Origin: Echiichthys vipera
Lineage: Eukaryota; Chordata; Actinopteri; Perciformes; Trachinidae
DNA: 64,000 nt
Assembly (NCBI GenBank): GCA_963691815.1
Contig: OY829648.1
Coordinates: 31,564,383-31,628,382 of the forward strand
Direction: 5' to 3'
Part shown: piece by piece, positions 1 through 9,692 of the stretch
How positions within the stretch are numbered: position 1 is the first letter of the stretch
How the letters are laid out: every line of letters begins with the position of its first letter
The notes under the pieces: generated by a model
The model's input: only the letters and a program-made list of their open reading frames with translations
Told to the model about the DNA's origin: nothing
The model's database searches: none
Made by a program: the position numbers and the translations under genes

Positions 1-556
1 TCGTTTTTAACTACTAATACTGCTCAAAATAACAACAAATCTGACAGAGTGGTTAGAGCAGTGGCCCCATGTAAAGACGCTGAAGATCCTCAAAGCAGGT
101 CAGAGTTGAACCCGCGGCCCTTTGCTGCACCCCCCCCCCCCCTCTCATTTCCTGTCTGTCCTACTGAGTGAAAGCTTCAAAAACGGCTAAAAAATAATCT
201 TTAAAAGAAAAAAAAAATACACCAAACCTCTGCAGCAGCATGAGAAGAGTCCCTACACAGAAAACAAAGCACCAGTGGGCTCCTTCCTTTTGGATTGACT
301 TTGGTAATTAACTTGAATGGACTTTACTATGAGAGGAGCTGGTACAGGGGCCAGTAGGCAAGTCTTTAAAACACTCTTTTAATAAACTCCGGGTTCACTA
401 ACTATGTTGTTGGTGCTTTGTTTTCTGTGTAAGGACTCTTCTCATACTGCTGCAGAGGTTTGCTGTTAGTGGTTAAAAAAGACGTTTTAATGCCTTCACC
501 GTACTGCCCCGAGCTTATCAGTGTTAGCTCGGGGCAGGCCACTGCCGGTGTTGTGG
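1..556. repeat. Foldback (palindromic) repeat, copy A, interrupted by a SINE
   Basis: The left arm (1-38) and the core plus right arm (about 221-545) match the copies near 26.4 kb and 33.2 kb. The right arm is a near reverse complement of the left: both carry the tract around AACAACAAACCTCT, the GCATGAGAAGAGTCC block and the ACACAGAAAACAAAGCACCA block in opposite orientation. The core between the arms includes GGAGCTGGTACAGGGGCCAG. The outer end is marked by GCTCGGGGCAG. The left end lies outside the window. No coding capacity is visible, so it is a non-autonomous element. The superfamily is not recognised. Confidence 0.75.
39..222 (+). mobile_element. tRNA-derived SINE inserted in foldback copy A
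   Basis: The head resembles a tRNA: an A-box-like TGGTTAGAGCAGTGG, then a B-box-like AGAGTTGAACCCG about 50 bp later. A C-rich stretch, the motif ATTTCCTGTCTGTCCTACTGA and an A-rich tail follow. This layout is that of a common teleost tRNA-SINE. It separates the left arm of the foldback repeat from its core, so it inserted after the foldback element. A tail-only fragment of the same SINE is at 32085-32145. Confidence 0.65.
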
Positions 557-617
557 ACACAGACTTCTTGTACTATTCCTCACCTGAAAAAAAAAAACCA
601 TGACAACCCAGTGTTGG

Positions 618-717
618 GATCAGGAAGCAGAGTCGCAGTTTAATACACCTCTCTGCGCTGCCCTTATCGCAGGTGCCCAGGAAGCAGAGTGGCAGTCTTA
701 CACACCTCTCTGCGCTC
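618..717 (+). repeat. Two tandem 5' UTR units of the L2-type LINE
   Basis: Two imperfect copies of about 55 bp share CAGGAAGCAGAGTSGCAGT and ACACCTCTCTGCGCT. They lie just upstream of the coding region. Repeated 5' units occur in several LINE families, where they can act as promoter monomers. That role is inferred here. Confidence 0.55.
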
Positions 718-2637
718 CCTGTGGAGCATTTTCCAGCTCAGTTTAGTATACAAACACTGTCTGCCCCACGATCATTTAAATTAAACAGATCAAAAATGAA
801 CAGAAGAGGAGCTACAAAGAAAAACTTGATACAAATCAACGCAAAATCTGCGACAATGCAACAATATCAGAAAATAAAATGTGGACTTTTAAACATTAGA
901 TCTCTCTCATCTAAAGCTGTATTAGTAAACGATCTGATATCAGATAACCATATTGATTTACTCTGTCTGACCGAAACCTGGCTGCGTCCCGAAGAATATG
1001 TTAGCCTAAATGAATCCACTCCTCCCAGTCATATTAATACTCATATTTCTCGAGGCAGTGGTCGAGGAGGAGGCGTTGCAGCTATTTATAATTCAGGCCT
1101 ATTAATAAACCCTAAACCTAAACTAAATTATAATTCATTTGAAAGTCTTGTTCTTAGTCTTTCAAATTCAACCTGGAAAACTGTGCAGCCAATTATATTT
1201 GTTATAGTGTACCGTGCTCCTGGTCCGTATTCTGAATTTCTGTCCGAATTCTCAGAGTTTCTGTCAAATTTAGTCCTTAAATCCGACAAAGTAATAATTG
1301 TAGGTGATTTTAATATTCATGTGGACAGCGATAATAATAGTCTCAGTATCGCGTTTATCTCTCTATTAGATTCGATTGGTTTTAGTCAGAGTATACATAA
1401 ACCTACTCACTGTTTTAATCACACCCTCGACCTTGTTTTGGTTTATGGTGTGGAAATTGATGACTTAATAGTCTTTCCACAGAATCCTATTTTATCAGAC
1501 CATTATTTAATAACTTTTGAATTCATATTACAGGACTACTCACCACTGGGTAAAAGTGTCTACACCAGATGTTTATCTGATAGTGCTATAACTAAATTTA
1601 AGGAAGCGATTCCATCTGCATTTACTTTAATGCCTCATCCTAATATTCAAGACTCCTGCACTAACGTTAGTTTCTCTGAAATTGATCACCTTGTTGAAAG
1701 TGTTGCAGGCTCTCTAAGAACAACACTTGACTCTGTTGCTCCTTTAAAAAAGAAGATAATAAAACAGAGGAAGTTAGCTCCGTGGTATAACTCACAAACC
1801 TGTGAATTAAAACAAATATCGCGAAAGTTGGAAAGTAAATGGCGCTCCACTAAACTGGAGGAATCTCACTTAGTTTGGCAAGAAAGTCTTAAAACCTATA
1901 GGAAGGACCTCCGTAATGCCAGAGCAGCATATTACTCATCTTTAATAGAGGAGAATAAGAACTATCCTAGATTTCTTTTCAGCACTGTAGCCAGGCTGAC
2001 AGAGAGCCACAGCTCTATTGAGCCATGTATTCCTATAACCCTCAGCAGTAACGACTTCATGACCTTCTTTAATGACAAAATTATAACTATTAGAGACAAA
2101 ATCAACTCGCTTGGCACCAATCTTTCATCGAACCCAGGAACCTTACAAACTGTACGACCTGATATATTCTTGGACTGCTTTTCTACATTCGACCTTAACA
2201 AATTAAACTCTACTATTTCAGCATCAAAACCTTCTACTTGTCTTCTAGACTCTATTCCAACTAGGTTACTTAAAGAAGTGTTACCTTTAATTAGCACTCC
2301 TGTATTAGATATGATTAACATGTCTTTATCAGCAGGTTATGTACCAATTTCTTTTAAAGTAGCTGTAATTAAACCTCTTCTTAAAAAGCCCAGTCTTGAT
2401 CCTGAGGTACTAGCCAACTATAGACCTATATCTAACCTTCCTTTTCTCTCTAAGATCCTCGAGAAATTAGTTGCCAATCAGTTGTGTGACTTTTTACATA
2501 ATAATGAGTTATTTGAGGATTTCCAGTCAGGATTTAGAGCAAATCATAGCACTGAGACAGCACTGGTGAAAATTCGACGACCTTCTAATAGCTTCAGACA
2601 AAGGACTTGTCCCTGTACTTGTCTTACTAGATCTTAG
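673..2637 (+). CDS. L2-type LINE polyprotein, endonuclease and start of RT
   Basis: This is the N-terminal half of the LINE protein. Residues about 68-285 form an apurinic/apyrimidinic-like endonuclease with the motifs LLNIRSL, LCLTETW, VIVGDFNIH and LSDHYLITF, which nicks target DNA for target-primed reverse transcription. A linker follows. From about residue 560 come the first RT blocks, NYRPISNLPFLSKILEKLV and FQSGFRANHSTETALVKI. The frame is open from 673, but the ATG at 796 (MNRRGATKKN) is a more likely start, since the earlier ATG lies in the repeated 5' UTR. The frame is lost near 2575 and ends on a spurious tail, so the RT catalytic core is in another frame downstream. Confidence 0.85.
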   Translation: MPRKQSGSLTHLSALPVEHFPAQFSIQTLSAPRSFKLNRSKMNRRGATKKNLIQINAKSATMQQYQKIKCGLLNIRSLSSKAVLVNDLISDNHIDLLCLTETWLRPEEYVSLNESTPPSHINTHISRGSGRGGGVAAIYNSGLLINPKPKLNYNSFESLVLSLSNSTWKTVQPIIFVIVYRAPGPYSEFLSEFSEFLSNLVLKSDKVIIVGDFNIHVDSDNNSLSIAFISLLDSIGFSQSIHKPTHCFNHTLDLVLVYGVEIDDLIVFPQNPILSDHYLITFEFILQDYSPLGKSVYTRCLSDSAITKFKEAIPSAFTLMPHPNIQDSCTNVSFSEIDHLVESVAGSLRTTLDSVAPLKKKIIKQRKLAPWYNSQTCELKQISRKLESKWRSTKLEESHLVWQESLKTYRKDLRNARAAYYSSLIEENKNYPRFLFSTVARLTESHSSIEPCIPITLSSNDFMTFFNDKIITIRDKINSLGTNLSSNPGTLQTVRPDIFLDCFSTFDLNKLNSTISASKPSTCLLDSIPTRLLKEVLPLISTPVLDMINMSLSAGYVPISFKVAVIKPLLKKPSLDPEVLANYRPISNLPFLSKILEKLVANQLCDFLHNNELFEDFQSGFRANHSTETALVKIRRPSNSFRQRTCPCTCLTRS

Positions 2638-3742
2638 TGCTGCCTTCGACACTATTGACCATCACATCCTGCTACACAGACTAGAGCATCTGATCGGCAT
2701 TAAAGGAACCGCACTGAGCTGCTTTAAGTCATATTTATCAGATAGATCTCAGTTTGTACATGTTAATGACAAATCCTCCATGCACACTAAAGTTAGTCAC
2801 GGAGTCCCACAGGGTTCTGTCCTTGGACCGATTCTTTTCACCTTATATATGCTTCCCTTAGGAAATATTATAAGGAAGCACTCCATTAACTTTCATTGTT
2901 ATGCTGATGATACACAATTATATTTGTCGATCAAACCAGAAGAAACCCATCAGTTAGATAAACTTCAAATGTGCATTAAGGAAATAAAAAGCTGGATGAC
3001 CTGCAATTTCCTGATGTTAAACTCAGACAAAACTGAAATTATTGTACTTGGCCCCAAAGGCCTCCGAAATTCAATAGCTAAAGACATTGTTACTCTGGAT
3101 GATGTTGTGTTGTCCTCCAGCACCACAGTAAGGAATCTGGGTGTTATTTTTGATCAGGATATGTCCTTCGATTCTCACATAAAACTAACAACAAGGACTG
3201 CATATTTTCACCTGCGTAATATTGCAAAAATTAGGAACATTGTGTCTCAGAAAGATGCAGAGAAACTTGTTCATGCATTTGTTACTTCTAGGCTGGACTA
3301 TTGCAATTCCTTATTATCAGGCTGCTCCAATAAGTCTGTTAAGAGTCTCCAGTTGGTCCAAAATGCTGCAGCTCGTGTACTGACTAAAACAAATCGAAGA
3401 GAACATATTTCTCCTGTATTAGCTTCTCTGCACTGGCTTCCTGTAAAATCTAGAATAGAATTTAAAATCCTTCTCCTTACGTACAAAGCTCTTATTGGTC
3501 AGGCTTCGTCGTATCTTAAAGAGCTCATAGTACCGTATCACCCAACTAAATCTCTGCGCTCTGAGAATGCAGGGCTACTCGTCGTTCCTAGAGTCTCCAA
3601 AAGTAGAATGGGAGGCAGAGCCTTCAGCTACCAAGCTCCTCTCCTGTGGAACAAACTCCCAAATGTTATTCGGGAGGCAGACACTGTCCCCATATTTAAG
3701 AGTAAACTTAAAACTTTCCTTTTTGATAAAGCTTACAGCTAG
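2579..3742 (+). pseudogene. L2-type LINE RT catalytic core and C-terminus (frameshifted)
   Basis: This continues the preceding LINE protein in the +1 frame, open from 2579 to the stop at 3740. It has RT motif A (LLDLSAAFDTIDH), the block HGVPQGSVLGPILF, and the catalytic YADDTQLYL. The C-terminal region ends with FKSKLKTFLF. The first ATG in this frame is at 2780, but that is internal and not a real start. One net single-base change near 2575 separates it from the endonuclease half. All catalytic residues that I can check are present. Confidence 0.85.
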
Positions 3743-4535
3743 GGCTTACGATGAGACTTTATTCTGCTTAATTATGCTGCTATAGGCCTAGTCTGCCGGG
3801 GGATAATACTTTTCCTGATACTCTGAGCTTCTCTCCTCTCTGTCTGAATCATTCATGTCCCATCAATGCATGTTACTGATTCAGCTTCTTCCCCGGAGCT
3901 GTTTGTGCTTTGTCGTCTCGCAGGTCTCTGCTGATCGTGGTGGTGCTTGCTGCCGTGGTCCTACATGACGCTTCCTGCTGCTATTGTCACTGTTACTCAT
4001 TTATACTATCACTAGTTTAATAAACTATAAAATTTGTAGCTGTATCGTAGCTGCTATTGCCACTACTCATCATTGATCATGTTTGCCACCATAATTATTA
4101 TCATTTTCATATTCTGTCACCTTAGCTGTGCTTGTTTCTACTATTCTGTTGTATTAACTGCCTCAACATATACGTCATATTCACATTACTATAAATATTA
4201 TAGTTACTGTTAGGCTTTGCTTGCATCTCTGGAAGTGTGTCTGTCTGTCTCTCTCTGTCCATCTGTGTGTCTTTTCTCTCTTTCTCTCTCCTTTTCTTCC
4301 TCCCCAACCGGTCAAGACAGATGGCCGTCCTCCACAGAGCTGGGTCTGTCTGACGTTCCTGCCTGTTATAGGGAAGGTTTTCGTTGCCACTGTACTCTAC
4401 AGAGGAATTGTTGGGTCTATGTAAATCATAAATAAGTCATTGAGTGTGGTCTTTACCTACTCTGTAAAGTGTCCTGAGATAACTTTTGTTATGATTTGAC
4501 ACTATAAATAAAATTGAATTGAAAATTGAATTGAA
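3743..4535 (+). other. 3' UTR and tail of the L2-type LINE
   Basis: Non-coding sequence between the RT stop and the ATTGA-type tail. It contains a CT-rich stretch (about 4235-4305) and ends with ACACTATAAATAAAATTGAA. Short open frames here are by-products of the CT-rich composition. Confidence 0.7.
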
Positions 4536-5470
4536 AAAAAGAAAACTGATCCACTGACTAAACCTTGCTGTTTGGTCTAATTTCTATTGTGAAAAAAACA
4601 CCCTTACCAAGCCCATTCATCTCAGTGAATAAAGAGGTTCATCCCTGGACTCGGACACAGATGTAGGTGCAGAAATATTGAGAGGTACACAACATTTAAA
4701 ACAGCCAGCACTTCCACGTGCTCATCCAATGAGTGCTTGTCAGATTATTCAACAATATCTGAACCCCCCTCCCTCTGCCCCTTTCCAACATGGAAATTGG
4801 GGAGCATACTCCAACAATCCAATAAGCATGTCAACTGCAAACAGCCATGTGCACTTTCATATATATTTGTTCAATTCATTGTGTCTCTTTTCTCTATGAT
4901 GGCTACCATGCCTTTGACTGTGGCCACTTGAAAGAGCTAAAAACACCTCTACCCTTAGACTCAATTGAACAACACTCTGTGCGAATGAATTTGCTGCTTA
5001 GGAAACCCTCAGAGGAAGCACTTCTGGCATTCCCTGTATGGAGACGGTGAGGAAATTCGGAGAGACAAATATCACAGGTTGACCCGCAACACAAACAGCT
5101 GAAAAAATGATGTTATTCCTGGTTGCAACATTTTACAGTTCCCATGTGTTATATGGATGATGAAAGGGTAGTGGTCAATTAAACTTCTGAAGTGATTAGA
5201 ACTTGTTGACAACCAAACAACTAAAGCAGCGAGATCTACTACCATCTATAGGGCACATTCTATCTATTGCTGTTCTATGCTCTTCACAGACGCATTTTTT
5301 TTCCCCTCAGCCGGTAAACTCAGTTGTCATCGTGACACCCCTAGTTTGCATCAACTTTTAAAACAAAAATAGAACAACTCTGTATTGTTAGTGAGCAGTA
5401 TCCTGAGTGTATAAACATTTGACCTGAATTGATACACATACATTATTAGCATTAATCATAATACACTCAC
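4536..5470. other. ect2 intron sequence, no feature seen
   Basis: Between the LINE tail and the last visible ect2 exon. I looked for the next ect2 exon (the linker before the DH domain) on the minus strand and did not find it. This intron therefore runs at least to the left edge of the window. Confidence 0.5.
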
Positions 5471-5533
5471 CTTCTCGTAGAGGTACATGGGCTCTCCGGC
5501 CCGCGCGTCCATCTGAATGCTTCCCCAGAACCA
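5471..5533 (-). CDS. ect2: ect2 coding exon, end of BRCT2 (residues 306-326)
   Basis: Twenty-one codons, phase 0 at both ends, reading WFWGSIQMDARAGEPMYLYE followed by K. The acceptor is TTCTGTGCTAG and the donor is GTGAGTGT. In ECT2 this segment follows VVKQE directly and contains the conserved tryptophan near the end of the second BRCT repeat. It is the last exon visible. The following exon would encode the Ser/Lys-rich linker with the nuclear localisation signals. Confidence 0.92.
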
Positions 5534-6021
5534 CTAGCACAGAAGAAAAATAACTGTTTTTACTGACCCCTGGGTTAGGACAGAGGTAGGTAGGAAAATA
5601 TCTCTGATCCTATAATGACAGACTTTCCTTTGAAAACCAATAATGAAAAGGCCATATTGGTTGTGAGGTTATAACTACTACTAAACCCCCATTCTACCTT
5701 GGCTCAAATTATTCATCCACTGGAATGTGGAAATCTATTATTGATCTCTCTCGCTCTCATAGCACTGACAAAGAGAGTGTGGAGTAGAGAGTAGTGAGTG
5801 GATCTATAGGGGTTTAAGTGAAAAGGAATCCGGATGATCATTTGACGTTTTATTTTGGATGATTCATTAAATCCCCTTGCGTCTGTACCTTCCTGTAGCA
5901 AAAACCTTCATTTATCATTCTATTACCTCAAGTGCTTGACAAGCATCATTGAGGTGTCAACCTTGTTCGACTTCAGAAGCAGCTCTGAAACAAACTCTGC
6001 TCTTTTTGAAAATTTACCTAC
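5534..6021 (-). other. ect2: ect2 intron
   Basis: AT-rich, with GT-AG borders (donor GTAGGTAA at 6021, acceptor at 5534). No repeat or RNA recognised. Confidence 0.7.
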
Positions 6022-6137
6022 CTCCTGTTTGACCACAAAGACTTTCTTGGGTGGAGGAAACGGCAGCTCCTTAACTGAGTTTTCTTCCACCACCATGTGT
6101 GTACACCTCTCATCTCCAACCTCAAGATAGCTGCCAC
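6022..6137 (-). CDS. ect2: ect2 coding exon, BRCT2 middle (residues 267-305)
   Basis: The exon starts with the last two bases of a split glycine codon and ends in phase 0. It reads GSYLEVGDERCTHMVVEE, continues to KELPFPPPKKVFVVKQE, and matches the ECT2 segment that carries the THLVVEE core of BRCT2. The acceptor is CTGTGTCAAAG and the donor is GTAGGTAA. The length (116 nt) fits the phases of both neighbours. Confidence 0.93.
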
Positions 6138-6224
6138 CTTTGACACAGAAAAACAGGAAGATGATGATGAAAAAATACATATCCTTACACATATTTATAC
6201 AAACACCTTTTTATGCCTCTGTGT

Positions 6225-6500
6225 GTGTGATGGCCGGGGGCATTGTGTTTTCTGGTTATCCTTACGGTCCATTATCATGAACGCGTTATCGCAGGATACC
6301 GTCTGGAGGGAATTTCTTTAAATGTGGTGCAAATGTCTACTGGGACTCAAGGCTGAACTGATTAGATTTCAGAGGTCAAATATCAAGGTCACTGTGACCC
6401 CACAAAACATGTTTTTGTCCATACAAGACCTTGCTAATTATGACAACATTTTACACACGTCTAACAGGATTCAGGATTCCCCTTCAGGATTTCCAAACAG
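6225..6500 (+). repeat. Teleost interspersed repeat fragment
   Basis: It contains GGAGGGAATTTCTTTAAAT, ACTCAAGGCTGAACTGATTAG and TCAAGGTCACTGTGACC, a combination that I recognise as a dispersed repeat in many fish genomes. Class and exact ends cannot be set from one copy. It lies in an ect2 intron. Confidence 0.45.
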
Positions 6501-7026
6501 AAGGGGAGATATTTGGTTGCATAATAATCTCTATCTATATTTGGTCTGCATAGGGATGAAGAACCTGTAGACTACGGAGACTAAGATTTGGCAGGAGTGG
6601 AGTGGTTTCCGTTTGTAGTCTGGATATTATTTCCTTTAAAGTCTTCACTACAGACATCAATGTAAACTGCTACTTGGCTGGAAGACAGAGGCCTACACAC
6701 TTCTTTTTCTTAATGGATCAGCTTTTCTAATTTAATGAAGGTGTAAATGTCTTGAATCAGCACTGACCATTCACTGAACCCCCTTTGGATTTCCCAACAT
6801 AATGAAGCAGTCTTCATGGGGCCCTAGTAAGAGTTATACTGGGTATCCAAAGAGTTTTAAAGGTGGTTTAACTTTTAACCTCCATCATAAAGCAAAAATA
6901 GAAGGGTACAAGTGTACAATACAAGTTTAAGCAAAATAGTGCAAAATAATGTAAATAGTGTATGTGGCTGCCAAATAAACTGCTGCAAAGATACTATTAT
7001 AGATCCTGGTGTGCTTCAGCACTGAC

Positions 7027-7157
7027 CGTGTTTGAGAGTCCTCTCCTCCATGTTGGTCTTCTCTTCATCTGAGAAACCCAAAAAACTGAGGATGCAGTCC
7101 TGGAAAGGAGGGACTTTGAACTCTGTGCGAAACTCCTCCTCTCCTGCATGAAAATAC
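7027..7157 (-). CDS. ect2: ect2 coding exon, start of BRCT2 (residues 223-267)
   Basis: It enters in phase 2 and leaves in phase 1 (131 nt). It reads YFHAGEEEFRTEF, then KVPPFQDCILSFLGFSDEEK and TNMEERTLKH. The stretch KVPPFQDCILSFLGFSDEEK is a hallmark of ECT2, forming the first strand and helix of BRCT2. The acceptor is TATGTGTTCAG and the donor is GTCAGTGC. This exon gave the gene its identity. Confidence 0.95.
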
Positions 7158-8287
7158 CTGAACACATAAAGGTGGGAGAATCAAGGTTACTATCAACACT
7201 ACCTCCATGTCACCATTTCTGCAATTGGGTTTGTGTTAAACTATTTTAAATGATTTTCTTTCACCTACACAAAAAGACTGGTGAATGTGTAAGGTCTTAC
7301 AACTGTCAAGTACACAATTGATTATTTTACTGTTATATTTGAATAGGATCTGTGTGTTGATCAAGCAGATATATCTACCAAGACATTGTTCCCCCTAATA
7401 GAGTAACTAAAGTATTTTGTAAATGCTTTGTGAAAATTATATTTTATTTATTGTCATTTATCATTAAACGGAAAACCTACATTGTAGTAACTATCCTAAA
7501 GGGAGTAAAAAAATAAGGAAAACCATACAAAATTAAGTGTGTGATTGAATTTAAACGTGCATGAACTCGGACAATAATACAATGGATCTAATGCTATTAG
7601 AACTATCTGACTATTGTAATGTCATTTCTGTTTGTTGGACTATGTAATTACTGAAAAATTATTGTCACTGCGTAGGTAACATTAGTTGCACAGCAGCAAA
7701 AAGGGTTTTTGAAGCAGTTCATTTTCATGTGAAAGGAGTACATATTAATGTTCTTTCATTTAACTGGTTCAGTTATTTCTTTGAATGAAGATTTCTATCT
7801 TTCCTTGTCACAAAAGGGGAATAAATTACAACAAAAACCGAAACAACAACTGTATCAGTTATCAGCCATATTATCATATTAAACATTTGTTCGGGCCCAG
7901 AATTTCACAATCAGTGCAGCCCTAAATGGTATGAACCATAAATCCCAGCCACAAATCAATGATCACTTCTGGTCACTTATAGTACACCAAAGCAATAATA
8001 CATATTAGAGCCCAATACATCAGCACGGCTGATTACCAGGGTTTCCGTGCTACCACCAGTTATTTTTAAAACCTACATTACATCACTTCGAGCAGGTATG
8101 CCATTATTTTTGGCATTAAAAAAAGATTTTCCTGTGCAGAGCTGTGGTGGTGCTGCAGGTGTCTTTGCATAGTACTTGGGTTAGCAGCGGTGTAGCCTAC
8201 AGTTCACGGCGGTAAAGTACACTGTAGAGAGTGACTGTCGTAAAGGAGAGCAGCTTTGAATAGGCTTGCTGCCTTTTTTCAACTTAC
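7158..8287 (-). other. ect2: ect2 intron with hAT-like remnant
   Basis: AT-rich. Around 7860-7925 the text CAGTTATCAGCCATATTATC and CAGTGCAGCCCTAAA resembles one end of a teleost hAT-type MITE, but the other end is not clear. Nothing else recognised. Confidence 0.4.
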
Positions 8288-8361
8288 ACATCATCTCTTC
8301 TCTCCCAGGCCTTATGAATCCATGATGGAGTGAGAATGGGCGTCCCCATGCACACTGCCAG
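8288..8361 (-). CDS. ect2: ect2 coding exon, end of BRCT1 (residues 199-223)
   Basis: Seventy-four nucleotides, entering in phase 0 and leaving in phase 2. It reads LAVCMGTPILTPSWIHKAWE followed by RRDDV. The W-x(2-3)-AW pattern is the conserved end of BRCT1 in ECT2 (GTPI..P.WI.KAWERR). The acceptor is CCCTCTCTCAG and the donor is GTAAGTTG. Confidence 0.93.
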
Positions 8362-8531
8362 CTGAGAGAGGGCACAGTAAGACATAGTAAAGAGAGGAGG
8401 AAAGGAAAACAAATTAATAAATGTATTGTAAAAAAATGTTTTAACTGTTTATACCATCATAGACTGCTGACTGACCACTCCTCTTAACCAGCAGGTAGGG
8501 GCCCCGAGTGATCAACAACTGTTTCAGTATT

Positions 8532-9088
8532 AATTTTGGATTTATTCTGAAATACTGTTATTTTGTACATCAAATTTGATAGAATATCCTCTGTGGATAT
8601 ACCACTGTTGTACTAGCAGGTTGTTTTTTTTAAATAACCAAGGCACTTCAACAAAAGCCTTTATTTTGTGAAAAAATAGTGAGTAAATGAGAGAACAGTA
8701 ACCATTGTGTCAGAAGAGAAGATTTCAACAATGTTTTCTTCTGTAGGATCCAAAAATGAATAGGAAGTGTAGAGGCCACAGCTTTGAATGACTTCAGCAC
8801 ATCTGCGCCCACAGGACATCACTAGTTTCTCACACTGCTCTGGTTTGATCTTGGTTCATTCTGACTCAGTCTCTTCCACAGTTCACTAACTGGAGTGGGT
8901 TTCTTACACATTACTTTGTTGCTAAGGATTTTGCAGAGATTCTCTATGGCCTTGGTTATTTAAAAAACATGCTAGTACAGCAGTGGTATAGCCACTGCTA
9001 TCAATTTCTAAAGAATACAAAGGCAAAAAACTGTATTTCAGAATAAATCAGGTATTTATAATTTGTTCTCTAATTTTGATCTCCAGCG
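8532..9088 (-). mobile_element. Tc1-like element, internally deleted copy
   Basis: Inverted repeats of well over 100 bp face each other, for example CTGTTGTACTAGCA near 8610 and its reverse complement TGCTAGTACAGCAG near 8970. The right end is TTTGATCTCCAGCG next to TA. The middle (about 8780-8950) is the minus-strand 3' part of a Tc1-type transposase, the stretch that encodes GDKVM and KKPTPVSELWKRL in the copy at 15764-17204. The left end seems trimmed. It lies in an ect2 intron. Confidence 0.7.
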
Positions 9089-9584
9089 TACGTGGTGGTC
9101 ACGTTAGTGTTGGCGGATTCTTTTGTTGGCATCTTCACTTACTGCAATTGAGATTAATGTTGGTGTTTCAGAAATGTTCCTGACGAGATTTTCACCTCAG
9201 GGTAAGACAATTGAGGTCTGTATTCATTCAGAGATTACAGCAGTCTACTGAGTGCACTTTTCTAGTTAATGACGGATTTGTTTGCCATACAAAAGCAGGC
9301 AACAAGATTATCATTGCAATTACCTTAATATGTTGTAATATGTGTTTTTTAGATCTTTGTTTGTTTTTATTGCTTATTATCTAAAAAAAAAATTTTAAAA
9401 CGTCAAAAATACATACCTGATGGTATTTATTAAACACTAGGATGTACATAGTAAATTGCCAAGTACGAACATAGGTGTACATTTTTTACAATATTACCTA
9501 GCACAACTGCACAGTAGTATTAATGTCAGATACACTAATAGTATAAAAGAAAGATCAGAGTAACAAAAGAAAGCTTTTACGAAC

Positions 9585-9692
9585 CCTGTATTTCTCTCCG
9601 TGAGTGGAGTATGCGATGAGATGAGTAACCTTGGTGCTGAAGTCTTTGCGTATGGTCCCACCCATGTGATGGACCAGATTCACCAAGTTCTT
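9585..9692 (-). CDS. ect2: ect2 coding exon, BRCT1 core (residues 163-198)
   Basis: Thirty-six codons, phase 0 at both ends. It reads KNLVNLVHHMGGTIRKDFST followed by KVTHLIAYSTHGEKYR. This is the BRCT1 centre with the MGG turn and the KVTHL core. Lys196 (in GEKYR) sits at the position of human Lys195, which together with Thr153 binds phosphorylated Cyk4. The donor is GTTCGTAA, weaker than the others. The acceptor is TTATCATGTAG. Confidence 0.94.

Larger units (their letters stand above)
557..4535 (+). mobile_element. L2-type (CR1 group) LINE, nearly full length
   Basis: The element has an APE-type endonuclease and a reverse transcriptase in order, then a roughly 800-bp 3' UTR. It ends in AATAAAATTGAATTGAAAATTGAATTGAA, the ATTGA-type tail of teleost L2/Rex-like LINEs. 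The 5' boundary is approximate and sits next to foldback copy A. Only one net frameshift is visible, near 2575, so it is a fairly recent but currently broken insertion. It lies in an intron of ect2 and is oriented antisense to that gene. Confidence 0.85.

Noticed and set aside
62..110. Possible true tRNA gene in the first 200 bases
   Set aside because: The A and B boxes are degenerate and followed by SINE body and tail; the acceptor stem cannot be paired.
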